Assembly: GCF_000270285.1 (NCBI RefSeq)
Contig: NC_015738.1
Span: 372,001 to 436,000, forward strand
Origin: Eggerthella sp. YY7918
Lineage (GTDB): Bacteria; Actinomycetota; Coriobacteriia; Coriobacteriales; Eggerthellaceae
Reading direction: 5' to 3'
DNA length: 64,000 nt
Shown here: in pieces, positions 44,693 to 53,600 of the stretch
Layout of the letters: each line of letters opens with the position of its first letter
Position numbering within the stretch: position 1 is the stretch's first letter
The notes under the pieces: model-generated
Database searches by the model: none
What the model was told of the DNA's origin: nothing
What the model saw: only the letters and a program-made list of their open reading frames with translations
Made by a program: the position numbers and the translations under genes

Positions 44693-46276
44693 CTACGTCG
44701 TAGGTGCCCATACCTTGACGATGCAAGCTTTTTTGGGTTCGCCGTTGACGGGATTGTCATCGACGTTGGTGAAGGTCACTATTGCATCGCGCGTGCCGGT
44801 AGAGGCGAGGTATTCGCCGTAGTCATCGGCGCCGTTTTCGACATCGAAAGAGAAGGACTCGTTTGTGGCCAGGTTAATGCCACATACAGCCTTCGTTGAC
44901 TTTACCATCAGGTACGAACCACACCACGCAGGTGCTGCGGTAGGGGTGCGGCTGAAGCGGAACCAGGTGGCATCGCTGTAGCTGCCGTCGGTGACGGCAC
45001 TTGTGGGTGTGTAGGTGCCTAAATTTGATATGCCGTCCCCGTAGTTATAGATGGCATCAAATGAAAACATGAAGCCGGTTTCGCCGTAACCTGCTTCAAG
45101 CGGGCGCATCGAAGCGGGCAGGGTCATGGTGTCCAAAACGCTGTTCGATTCGGCATCAATGTGAGTGAGCTGGTAATACACGGTGGAGGAATCGGCTCGC
45201 GGCGTGATGACAACCGAATCTGCCAAGGCGTAGGGAGGCGTTGCCATGCGTCCGCGCGCTTCGTAGACAACCTCGACGTTCGACGAACCCATTTTCACAC
45301 GTTTGAGCGAAGATCCTTCGGTGTAGCGTTCGCCATCTACCTTGGGAACTACCTGCCAAAATGCATAATTACCCACAGCCGTGATGGTGGGGGTATCCCA
45401 GTCGATTCCGCCTTCTTCGACAAGCGTGGGTTCACCCGTGCTTGCGCCATCATGAGTTGCAGCGTACACGCGCCAGGTGCCGTCAAGAATGTCCGCTTCT
45501 GTCCAAACGAGCCCCGCCGAGGTGGCGCGAACGTCATATATTTCGAATCCTTCGTCGGCGCCTACGGCCTTTTCAAGCACGATAGTGTACGATCCTGAAC
45601 CGAGCGAAAGCAGACCCACCTGCGCGACAGGATTTGCCTGCTCGGTTGGCAGGAGGCAAGCGGCAAGGTTATCGTCGCTTGCCCAAACAAGCGTCCCGTA
45701 GGGCAGTTCAAAATTTCCAATGAGGGACATATGATCGGCGGCATCGACCTCTGTGAGCGAATCGGACGTGACCACCGACGTCTCGGGGACTTCAAGCACG
45801 GTGATGGTGTCGTCGTCGCTGTGGTTCATCTGGTCGACAACCACAGATGCCCCGCCAGCAGCAGCGGCAAGCGCGCCAATGCCCAATGCCCCGTACAGGA
45901 AATGGCGGCGCGTCAGCAGCACTTCGCCACCGTTCGGGGTAGGTATCTGAATTCCGCTCGCACCGTTTGTATTTCTGGCAGCGGGAGGTCGGCTGCTGTT
46001 CGACTGGCGAGACCGTTTGTTCGGGCTCGCGCCAGAGCCGCCCAAGCCGGCAACGTTTCCGACGCTTGTTGCGCCGCCGCGACTGGAACGACCGGGACGC
46101 GCGTTTTTCGCTGCACCATTGCCTAAATCGGCGACGTTTCCGACGCGTCCTCCGCGCGACGCTGGCCTTGTGCCGCCTGCATACGGCGAGCCGCCGCCCG
46201 CGTTGCGTTTCGCACGGCGTGCGGCCGACGAGCGGGGTTTTGCGTGATGAGCGTGTGTTGATCTGCGGGTTACCAT
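44693..46276 (-). CDS. Exported beta-propeller-like protein of unknown function
   Basis: 527 residues. Residues 1-125 are a basic Arg/Gly/Ser-rich tail with two near copies of VGNVA(D/G)LG(N/G)G. A signal-like stretch TRRHFLYGALGIGALAAAAGG (twin Arg, about 125-150) predicts Tat or anchor insertion with the tail inside. The remaining 370 residues repeat Trp- and Tyr-rich strands (for example LVWASDDNLAACL, FWQVVPKVDGE) like TolB/PQQ-type propellers, without metal or catalytic motifs that I recognise. ATG 46276 starts the tail; frame upstream to 46489 overlaps the divergent regulator. Divergent from an OmpR/kinase pair that may control it. Confidence 0.7.
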   Translation of the reverse strand: MVTRRSTHAHHAKPRSSAARRAKRNAGGGSPYAGGTRPASRGGRVGNVADLGNGAAKNARPGRSSRGGATSVGNVAGLGGSGASPNKRSRQSNSSRPPAARNTNGASGIQIPTPNGGEVLLTRRHFLYGALGIGALAAAAGGASVVVDQMNHSDDDTITVLEVPETSVVTSDSLTEVDAADHMSLIGNFELPYGTLVWASDDNLAACLLPTEQANPVAQVGLLSLGSGSYTIVLEKAVGADEGFEIYDVRATSAGLVWTEADILDGTWRVYAATHDGASTGEPTLVEEGGIDWDTPTITAVGNYAFWQVVPKVDGERYTEGSSLKRVKMGSSNVEVVYEARGRMATPPYALADSVVITPRADSSTVYYQLTHIDAESNSVLDTMTLPASMRPLEAGYGETGFMFSFDAIYNYGDGISNLGTYTPTSAVTDGSYSDATWFRFSRTPTAAPAWCGSYLMVKSTKAVCGINLATNESFSFDVENGADDYGEYLASTGTRDAIVTFTNVDDNPVNGEPKKACIVKVWAPTT

Positions 46277-46440
46277 GGTGTTTATTGTGTCATTTCCCGC
46301 ACAGGTTGGAGCGGCCTTCGGTGCAATTGCTACAATAAACGCAAACACGACCAAAGCACGTGGAGTCAGCCCGTGGTCAAAGTGGCGGTCGGGCGGACTT
46401 CGGGAATTGGGAAAACGGCAGCGAAGCTGAGGAGTGATCC

Positions 46441-47151
46441 ATGAGCAACGAGACGCGACGTATATTGCTGGTTGAGGACGAGAAGGCAATCCGCGACGCC
46501 GTGACGGCGTATCTGGAGCGAGAGAACTACTGGGTGACGGCGGTTGGCGATGGTCAAGAGGCGCTTGAGGAATTCTCGAAGCACCACTTCGATCTGGTCA
46601 TTCTTGACCTCATGCTTCCGCGCGTGCCGGGCGAGCGCGTGTGCCGCGCCATTCGCGACAACTCGGATGTGCCCATCATCATGCTTACCGCAAAAGGCGA
46701 GGTGGAAGACCGCATCATCGGCTTGGAGCTTGGCGCCGATGACTATTTGGTGAAGCCTTTTAGCCCCCGCGAGCTGGTTGCCCGCGCCCGCGCGCTGCTG
46801 CGCCGCGTGCACGCCGACAGCGAGCCGCAGCGTGAGGTGCTGGAGTTTGGCGAGCTCACCATCGACGTGTCGGGCCACAAAGTGCTCGTCAACGGCGAAG
46901 AGATCGACCTCACGGCCAGCGAGTTCAAGTTGCTCACCACGTTGTCGCGCTATCCCGGTCGCGTGTATTCTCGTATGGAGCTGGTGGAGAAGGTGCTCGG
47001 CTACGACTTCGAGGGTTACGAGCGCACTATCGACTCGCACGTGAAGAACCTGCGCGCGAAGATTGGCGACAACCCGCGCAGCCCGAAGTGGTTGCATACG
47101 GTTCACGGTGTGGGCTATCGCTTTGAAGATCCCACCAAGGTTGCCCAGTAA
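46441..47151 (+). CDS. OmpR/PhoB-family response regulator
   Basis: 236 residues. Receiver domain (1-118) with acidic pair ED, phospho-acceptor Asp56 in VILDLMLP, Thr in IIMLTAKG and Lys in LVKPFSP. A winged-helix effector domain (about 135-232) follows, ending VHGVGYRFE. ATG 46441 has GAGGAGTGATCC. The kinase gene starts 6 bases after its stop. Divergent from the propeller protein across 164 bases. Confidence 0.96.
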   Translation: MSNETRRILLVEDEKAIRDAVTAYLERENYWVTAVGDGQEALEEFSKHHFDLVILDLMLPRVPGERVCRAIRDNSDVPIIMLTAKGEVEDRIIGLELGADDYLVKPFSPRELVARARALLRRVHADSEPQREVLEFGELTIDVSGHKVLVNGEEIDLTASEFKLLTTLSRYPGRVYSRMELVEKVLGYDFEGYERTIDSHVKNLRAKIGDNPRSPKWLHTVHGVGYRFEDPTKVAQ

Positions 47152-47157
47152 TCTGAC

Positions 47158-48831
47158 GTGAGCGACACCAATCGACAGGCCTTGACCGATAAGGCACATA
47201 AACCAGAAGCCGCCACACAACCGGGTACGCCCGGGCGTGTGGCGGTTGACATGGATACGGGTCCGCTCGAACCCGTTGTGGTGCTCAATGAAAGCACGAA
47301 ATCGTCTACGCGCAAACGCAGGTTTCTTCGTTGGGATAGTTTGACCTACACCACGCGCGTTACGATGGCGTTTGCTTTTGTGGCCGCCATGACGGCGCTT
47401 GTGGCAATCGGCGTGCTCTCGTTTGTGTGGGAGCAGCATTTCCAAACCTATACGCAAGAAAACATGAATAAGCTGGCTGAATCGACAGCGAGGAATATCG
47501 AAGCTATCTACAATACGACGGGAACGCTTTACGATCCTCAAGTGGTTGCCGCGGCGGAGTATGCGGCAAATCTCAACAGCGGCGTGGCCGTGGCGATTCG
47601 CGACAACCAAAACGGCGGGACTTTCGTCTGGGACTCCACGCGCATGAAGATCGACGGGGAAGACGAGAGCGAAGCAGGAAGCGGATTGCCAACCGGACGT
47701 CTGTCCACCATGCCGCCGTTTACCTCGGACAGTCAGGTGGCGTATCACAATATCGAGCACGATGGTTCGGCTATTGGATCGGTGCTCGTCTGGGTGCTGG
47801 GCTCCGAGACGCTTTTGCGTTCAACTGACGAGGAGTTCCGCGACAATTCCTATCAGGCTATGGTGTTTGCTACGGTATTGGCTATCGTGCTGGCAGCCTG
47901 TATTGGTTTCTTGTTTGCACGTGCGCTTGTGAGCCCCATCAACCGTATGACCCGCACTGCCAAAGCCATCAAAGAAGGTGACCTTACGGCGCGTACCGAC
48001 CTGCACGGCGAGGACGAGATTGCGCGTCTGGGCGAAACCTTTGACGCTATGGCCGATTCCATCGAGCGCGACCGCGAGCTTGAACGCCGCCTGACCACCG
48101 ACGTGGCACACGAGTTGCGCACGCCGCTTATGGCAATCCAGTCAACGGTTGAAGCGATGGTGGACGGCGTGTTCGAGGCCGACGAAGAGCGCCTTGAAAC
48201 CGTCAATTCCGAAGTGCAGCGCCTAAGCCGTCTGGTCGATGCCATCCTAAAGCTTTCTCGCCTTGAGAACCGATCCACGCCCCTCAAGAAAGAAGTGGTT
48301 GACGTGGGCGAACTCATCGCGGGCATTGTGGCCACGCATGAGGCGTTCGTGGCTGATTCGAACCTCACATTGAAATACGAGATGGAACCCGGCGTACGCG
48401 TGCTCGGTGATGCCGACATGATTCGCCAGGCGACAGCCAACCTCATTTCCAACGCGGTGCGCTATACGCCCGAAGGGGGTCGTATTACCGTACGGGTGAA
48501 GCGCGGCGACATCATGGCGTCTATCGCGGTGCAGGATACCGGCATTGGGCTCACGCCTGAGGAAGCGAAAATGGTGTTCTCGCGTTTCTGGCGAGCCGAC
48601 TCCGGACGTACGCGTGAAAGCGGCGGTTTGGGTATCGGACTGTCTGTGGTGAAGGAGATTGTCGAGCGTCACAGCGGATGGGTGCAGGTGGAAGGCAAGC
48701 AGGGCGAAGGCGCCTGCTTTACCATTCACATTCCCCTCTACGAGGAGCATCCTTCGCAACGGATATCGCGGGGAACGAAATCGGCGAAGTCGCAAAAATC
48801 ACGCGGAAAGTCGCGTAAGGATCAGAAGTAA
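47158..48831 (+). CDS. Sensor histidine kinase
   Basis: 557 residues. A cytoplasmic N-terminal extension of about 60 residues, TM1 (about 65-88), extracytoplasmic domain (about 90-235), TM2 (about 238-260), HAMP, HisKA with VAHELRTPL (phospho-acceptor His), and HATPase_c with N, G1 (DTGIGLT) and G2 (GGLGIGLSVV) boxes. A Lys/Ser-rich tail ends the protein. GTG 47158 is 6 bases after the regulator stop; the weak ribosome site suggests coupling. The stimulus is unknown. Confidence 0.95.
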   Translation: MSDTNRQALTDKAHKPEAATQPGTPGRVAVDMDTGPLEPVVVLNESTKSSTRKRRFLRWDSLTYTTRVTMAFAFVAAMTALVAIGVLSFVWEQHFQTYTQENMNKLAESTARNIEAIYNTTGTLYDPQVVAAAEYAANLNSGVAVAIRDNQNGGTFVWDSTRMKIDGEDESEAGSGLPTGRLSTMPPFTSDSQVAYHNIEHDGSAIGSVLVWVLGSETLLRSTDEEFRDNSYQAMVFATVLAIVLAACIGFLFARALVSPINRMTRTAKAIKEGDLTARTDLHGEDEIARLGETFDAMADSIERDRELERRLTTDVAHELRTPLMAIQSTVEAMVDGVFEADEERLETVNSEVQRLSRLVDAILKLSRLENRSTPLKKEVVDVGELIAGIVATHEAFVADSNLTLKYEMEPGVRVLGDADMIRQATANLISNAVRYTPEGGRITVRVKRGDIMASIAVQDTGIGLTPEEAKMVFSRFWRADSGRTRESGGLGIGLSVVKEIVERHSGWVQVEGKQGEGACFTIHIPLYEEHPSQRISRGTKSAKSQKSRGKSRKDQK

Positions 48832-48920
48832 TAGACGATAATAGGGGTGATATCACGGACGCGCAAAGACGAGTGTGCGACCGTGGTAACGCTTTTTGGG
48901 AAAGCAACGAAAGGATCAGC

Positions 48921-49799
48921 ATGGCGGGGATGGATATCAAGCCCGATTCGCAAGGTAAAGTACGCGATCTGTATGATCTGGGTGACAAGCTGTTGCTGGT
49001 TGCAACGGACCGCATTTCGGCATTCGACTACATTTTGGAAGACGAGATTCCGCATAAGGGTGCGGTGCTCACGCAGCTGTCGTGCTTCTGGTTCGAGTTG
49101 CTGGACGGCGTGGTTGAAAACCACCTGATCAGCGCCGATGTAGCTGATCTGCCCGAGCAGTTCCAGCCGTACGCCGACTACCTGCGCGGCCGCTTCATGC
49201 TAGTGAAAAAGGCCGATATGTTCCCCGCCGAGTGCATCGTGCGCGGCTATTTGGCAGGCAGCGGCCTTAAAGAGTATCAGAAGCAGGGCACGGTGTGTGG
49301 CATTCAGCTGCCCGAGGGTCTGGTGAATTCTTCGAAGTTGCCCGAACCCATCTTCACGCCGTCAACGAAGGCCGAGATTGGCGACCACGACGAAAACATC
49401 AGCTTCGAGCGTTTGGTGAACATCATCGGCGAGGACGATGCTGTGCAGTTGCGCGACCTGTCGCTGAAGGTGTACACCACGGCGCGCGACCATGCGGCCG
49501 AACGCGGCGTAATTATCGCCGATACGAAGTTTGAGTTTGGCCGCTTGGATGGCAAAATCATTCTGGCCGATGAGGTGCTCACACCCGATTCGTCACGCTT
49601 CTGGCCTGGCGATGAGTACGCTCCCGGCGCCGATCAGCCCAGCTTCGACAAGCAATATGTGCGCGATTGGCTGACCGCCAACTGGGATCGTCAGGGCAAT
49701 CCTCCGCGGCTGCCCCAAGAGGTGATTGAACGTACGAGCGAGAAGTACATACAAGCCTACGAAAAAATAACCGGGCGGACTTTTGTTCCGTTTGCTTAA
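48921..49799 (+). CDS. purC: Phosphoribosylaminoimidazole-succinocarboxamide synthase
   Basis: 292 residues, SAICAR synthetase. GKVRDLYDLG...LLLVATDRISAFD at the N terminus and LPEPIFTPSTKAEIGDHDENIS in the middle are the family signatures (ATP and CAIR binding). ATG 48921 has AAAGGATC. The length matches the eukaryote/actinobacterial long form. The stop codon TAA (49797-49799) lies in the loop of the first hairpin of repeat copy C. purL is 845 bases downstream, with one membrane-protein gene between. Confidence 0.97.
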   Translation: MAGMDIKPDSQGKVRDLYDLGDKLLLVATDRISAFDYILEDEIPHKGAVLTQLSCFWFELLDGVVENHLISADVADLPEQFQPYADYLRGRFMLVKKADMFPAECIVRGYLAGSGLKEYQKQGTVCGIQLPEGLVNSSKLPEPIFTPSTKAEIGDHDENISFERLVNIIGEDDAVQLRDLSLKVYTTARDHAAERGVIIADTKFEFGRLDGKIILADEVLTPDSSRFWPGDEYAPGADQPSFDKQYVRDWLTANWDRQGNPPRLPQEVIERTSEKYIQAYEKITGRTFVPFA

Positions 49800-49933
49800 C
49801 AGCAAACGGAATGCCTCGATGCTGCGGGGCGTCGGGGCGCCCGATCTTGGTACTCCAAGGTTTGCTCACGTGCGCAAGCACGCTTCGCAAACCTTTCACG
49901 CCAATCTCGGGCACCGCGACGTCCCTCGCTGAC
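49786..49933 (+). repeat. Structured intergenic repeat, copy C (after purC)
   Basis: Hairpin TTCCGTTTGC-TTAACA-GCAAACGGAA (49786-49811) overlaps the purC stop. Then TCGATGCTGCG (49816-49826), arm AAGGTTTGC pairing with GCAAACCTT, apical CGTGC-GCAA-GCACG (49869-49882), outer arm GGGGCGTCG with CGACGTCCC, and end box CCCTCGCTGAC (49923-49933), 44 bases before the next start. Confidence 0.8.
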
Positions 49934-49977
49934 ATTGCTGAACCAATGAGTTTGCAAAAACAAGGAGTAACACTATT

Positions 49978-50610
49978 ATGTCCCAACGTAATCCTATGAA
50001 CGACCGCTATCAGACCGACGAGCATCGCGGCCAGACGCGCAAAAGTGCTGCGACCCTGAAGCCGAAGACGAAACCTGCTTCTACGGTGCGCGTTCAGCCA
50101 GCAACAAAAACCAAGCAGCAGAAGAAGGCTGAAAAGAAAGCTGAACGGGCGCGCCGAGCGGAACTTGATCGGAAATACTACAACCCGCCAACCAAAGAAT
50201 ACAAACGTCTGCGCACCATATGGTGGGTCATAATGGGTGCTGCCGTCGTTTTGATCGCGACGTCATTCCTCGTTCGCAATGTGTCCGAAACGGTATCGTT
50301 TGTAATGTTGGCGCTGATCTACGCGCTTATGTTGGTGGCGCTCTATCTCGAGTTCTTCAAGATCCGTAAGCTTCGCAAGTCCTATCAAGCCGGAATGGCT
50401 TCGAAAAAGACAAAAGAACAGCGTGCGGCCGAGAAAGAAATCAAGGCTGCTCAGCGTACGAAGAAGCAGGAAGCCGAGAAGCAGGAAACGGTAGAAGAAA
50501 CTCCCGAGAAGCCCGCTTCGAAGCCGCGCGGTTTGTTCGGAAGCGGTTTTCGTCTGTCGAATCGCGAGAAAGCCAAAGAGGAAAAGGCTACTGAGCAGGA
50601 TAAGAACTAG
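49978..50610 (+). CDS. Two-span membrane protein with charged tails
   Basis: 210 residues. A Lys/Arg-rich N-terminal half (1-75) and a Lys/Glu-rich C-terminal helix (about 130-210, probably coiled coil) flank two membrane spans (about 81-100 and 105-125). Both tails would be cytoplasmic. No family motif is recognised with confidence; the layout resembles small actinobacterial division- or wall-associated proteins, but this is only a likeness. ATG 49978 has AACAAGGAGT. Lies between purC and purL. Confidence 0.75.
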   Translation: MSQRNPMNDRYQTDEHRGQTRKSAATLKPKTKPASTVRVQPATKTKQQKKAEKKAERARRAELDRKYYNPPTKEYKRLRTIWWVIMGAAVVLIATSFLVRNVSETVSFVMLALIYALMLVALYLEFFKIRKLRKSYQAGMASKKTKEQRAAEKEIKAAQRTKKQEAEKQETVEETPEKPASKPRGLFGSGFRLSNREKAKEEKATEQDKN

Positions 50611-50643
50611 CGCCGTTGAGCCACGAAAACGGAAGGAACGCCC

Positions 50644-53600
50644 ATGGTTTCCCGTGTTTATGTTGAGAAGAAGTCCGGTTTCGATGGCGAGGCGCGCTCT
50701 CTTGCACACGAGCTGCGCGACATCTTAGGCATTGAGCGGCTCGAAGGCTTGCGCCTGGTGAATCGCTATGATGTGGAGGGTATTTCCGACGAGCTGTTCG
50801 CGCAGTGCGTGCCCACGGTGTTCAGCGAGCCGCAGTCCGACGTGGCCACGCTGGAGATGCCGGATGCGAACGGCGCTGTGGTGTTCGCGGTGGAGTACCT
50901 GCCGGGGCAGTTCGATCAGCGTGCTGACTCTGCGAGCGAGTGCATCCAGCTCATCAGCCAGGGCGAGCGCCCTGAGGTGCGCAGTGCGACGGTGTATATG
51001 CTGGAAGGCGCTTTGTCGGATGATGACATCGCCGCCATCAAACGCTATGTGATCAATCCCATCGAGGCGCGCGAAGCTTCTCTGGATTTGCGCGAGACAC
51101 TGCGTATGGAGTACGCGGTGCCCGGCGCGGTGGAAGTGCTCGAGGGCTTTTTGGACTTGGACGAGGCGGGGCTTGCGGCGTTTTTGGCCGACCGCGGGCT
51201 GGCCATGGATCTGGCCGATCTCACGTTCTGCCAGCAGTATTTCGCGGAAGAAGGGCGCTGCCCCACCATCACCGAGGTCAAGATGATCGACACCTACTGG
51301 TCCGATCACTGCCGCCACACCACATTCGGCACCGTGCTGGACGACGTGGCCATTGAGGACGAGGCTGTGCGCGCAGCGTTCGAGCGCTACCTGGAGATGC
51401 GCCACGAGTTGGGCCGCGACGAGAAGCCCGTGTGCCTCATGGATATGGGCACTATCGGCGCGAAGTGGTTGAAGGCCCGCGGCGTTCTGACCGGGCTCGA
51501 CGAGTCTGAGGAAATCAACGCCTGCACCGTGAAGGTGAAGGTTGATGTGAACGGGGAAGAGCAGGACTGGCTCTACCTGTTCAAGAACGAGACGCATAAC
51601 CATCCTACCGAAATCGAACCGTTCGGCGGCGCCGCTACCTGCGTGGGCGGTGCCATCCGCGACCCCTTGAGTGGCCGCAGCTACGTGTACCAGGCCATGC
51701 GCGTGACGGGCGCGGCCGACCCGCTTGTGCCCGTGAGCGAGACGCTGCCGGGCAAGCTGCCGCAGCGCAAGCTGGTCACCACGGCGGCGGCGGGCTATTC
51801 GTCGTACGGCAATCAGATTGGTCTGGCAACGGGCCAGGTGAACGAGCTGTATCACCCCGGCTATGCCGCTAAGCGCATGGAAATTGGCGCTGTGGTGGGT
51901 GCCACGCCAGCCGACCACGTGCGTCGCGAGACGCCGGCGCCGGGCGACGTGATTGTGCTGTTGGGCGGGCGCACCGGGCGCGACGGCATTGGCGGCGCGA
52001 CGGGTTCGTCGAAGGCGCACAAGCTGGAATCGCTCGGGAGCTGCGGTGCCGAGGTGCAGAAGGGCAACGCGCCCGTGGAGCGCAAGATCCAGCGCCTGTT
52101 CCGCCGCGGCGACGCGTGCCGCCTCATCAAGCGCTGCAACGACTTCGGTGCGGGCGGCGTGTCCGTGGCCGTGGGCGAGCTGGCCGACGGCCTGCATATC
52201 GTGCTGGACCGCGTGCCGAAGAAGTACGACGGCCTGGACGGCACCGAGCTGGCTATCTCCGAGAGCCAGGAGCGCATGGCCGTGGCGTTGGCGGCCGAGG
52301 ACGTGGACGCGTTTATCGGCTACGCGCACGAGGAGAACCTTGAGGCCACGCCTATTGCCACCGTCACCGAAGAGGCGCGCGTGCGCATGGAGTGGAACGG
52401 CGACACCATTGTGGATGTGAGCCGCGACTTCCTCAACAGTAACGGCGCGCCGAAGCACCAGGTGGTGCGCGTGATGCCGGGCGGTACTTACGAGCGCGCG
52501 TGGGAGGGCGAGACGCTGGCCGAGCGTATGACGTCTCTCGTGACCGACTTGAACGTGTGCTCGAACAAGGGCCTGTCCGAGCGCTTCGACTCCACCATCG
52601 GCGCGGCCACGGCGCTCATGCCGTTCGGCGGCTCGCGCCAGCTGACGCCCGCGATGGCCATGGTGGCGAAGCTGCCCGTGTTTGGCGAGACCACCACGGT
52701 TTCGGGCATGGCCTGGGGCTTCAACCCCTACCTCACCGAGGCCAACCCGTTTGTGGGCTCGTACATCGCGGTGGTGGAGAGCGTGGCGAAATTGGCCGCC
52801 GCCGGTTTCGCGCGCGAGGATATGTACCTCACGTTTCAGGAATACTTCGAGAAGCTGCGCGACGAGCCCGAACGCTGGGGTAAGCCGACCGCAGCCGTGC
52901 TGGGTGCCTTGATGGCGCAGGTAGACATGGGTGTGGGCGCGATTGGCGGCAAGGACTCCATGTCCGGCAGCTTCGAGCAGCTGGATGTGCCGCCCACGCT
53001 GGTGTCGTTCGCGACGGCCGTGGGTTCGGTCGACCGCGTGACCTCGCCCGAGTTTAAGCAGGCCGGCAGCCGCGTGGTGCGCATCGCGCCCGCGAGCTAC
53101 AATGGCGTGGTTCCCGAGGCCGCGGGGCTTTTGGAGGCGATTTCCCTGGTAGAGCGCCTGATCGGCGACGGCGGGGCGCTGGCAGTATCCACGCCAGGCT
53201 ACGGCGGCACCGCCGAAGCCCTCTTCAAGATGTGCGTCGGCAACACCATCGGCGTGCGCCTGAATGAGGACGTGTGCGCCGACGACCTCTTCGCTCCCGC
53301 GTACGGCAGCTTCCTCGTGGAGTTGCCCGCCTGCGCCGAGCTCCCCGAAGCGTCCGATGCCGTGCGCATCGACGAGCTAGGCGAGACAACCGAGGCCTAC
53401 GAGCTCGTGGCCTGCGGCGAAACCCTCAACCTCGTCGAACTACAAGAAGCCTGGGAAGCCAAGCTCGAACCCGTTTTCCCGTATCGCAGCAAAGAGGAGA
53501 CTGGCGTAGAGGGACTCGGTGGTGCTCACCAAGCGAGTTCCGCACGAGCCGGAAGCGCCAGTGGCGCTTCCGTGCGAGCAGGACTGTCTGAGCGACTGAG

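Noticed and set aside
48832-48920. Purine riboswitch before purC
   Set aside because: The 89-base gap is too short and lacks the aptamer core; no such motif before purL or purB either.
50725-52458. 577-codon open frame antisense to purL
   Set aside because: His/Arg/Ala-rich shadow of a GC-rich real gene, no motifs; the + strand encodes PurL with all signatures.
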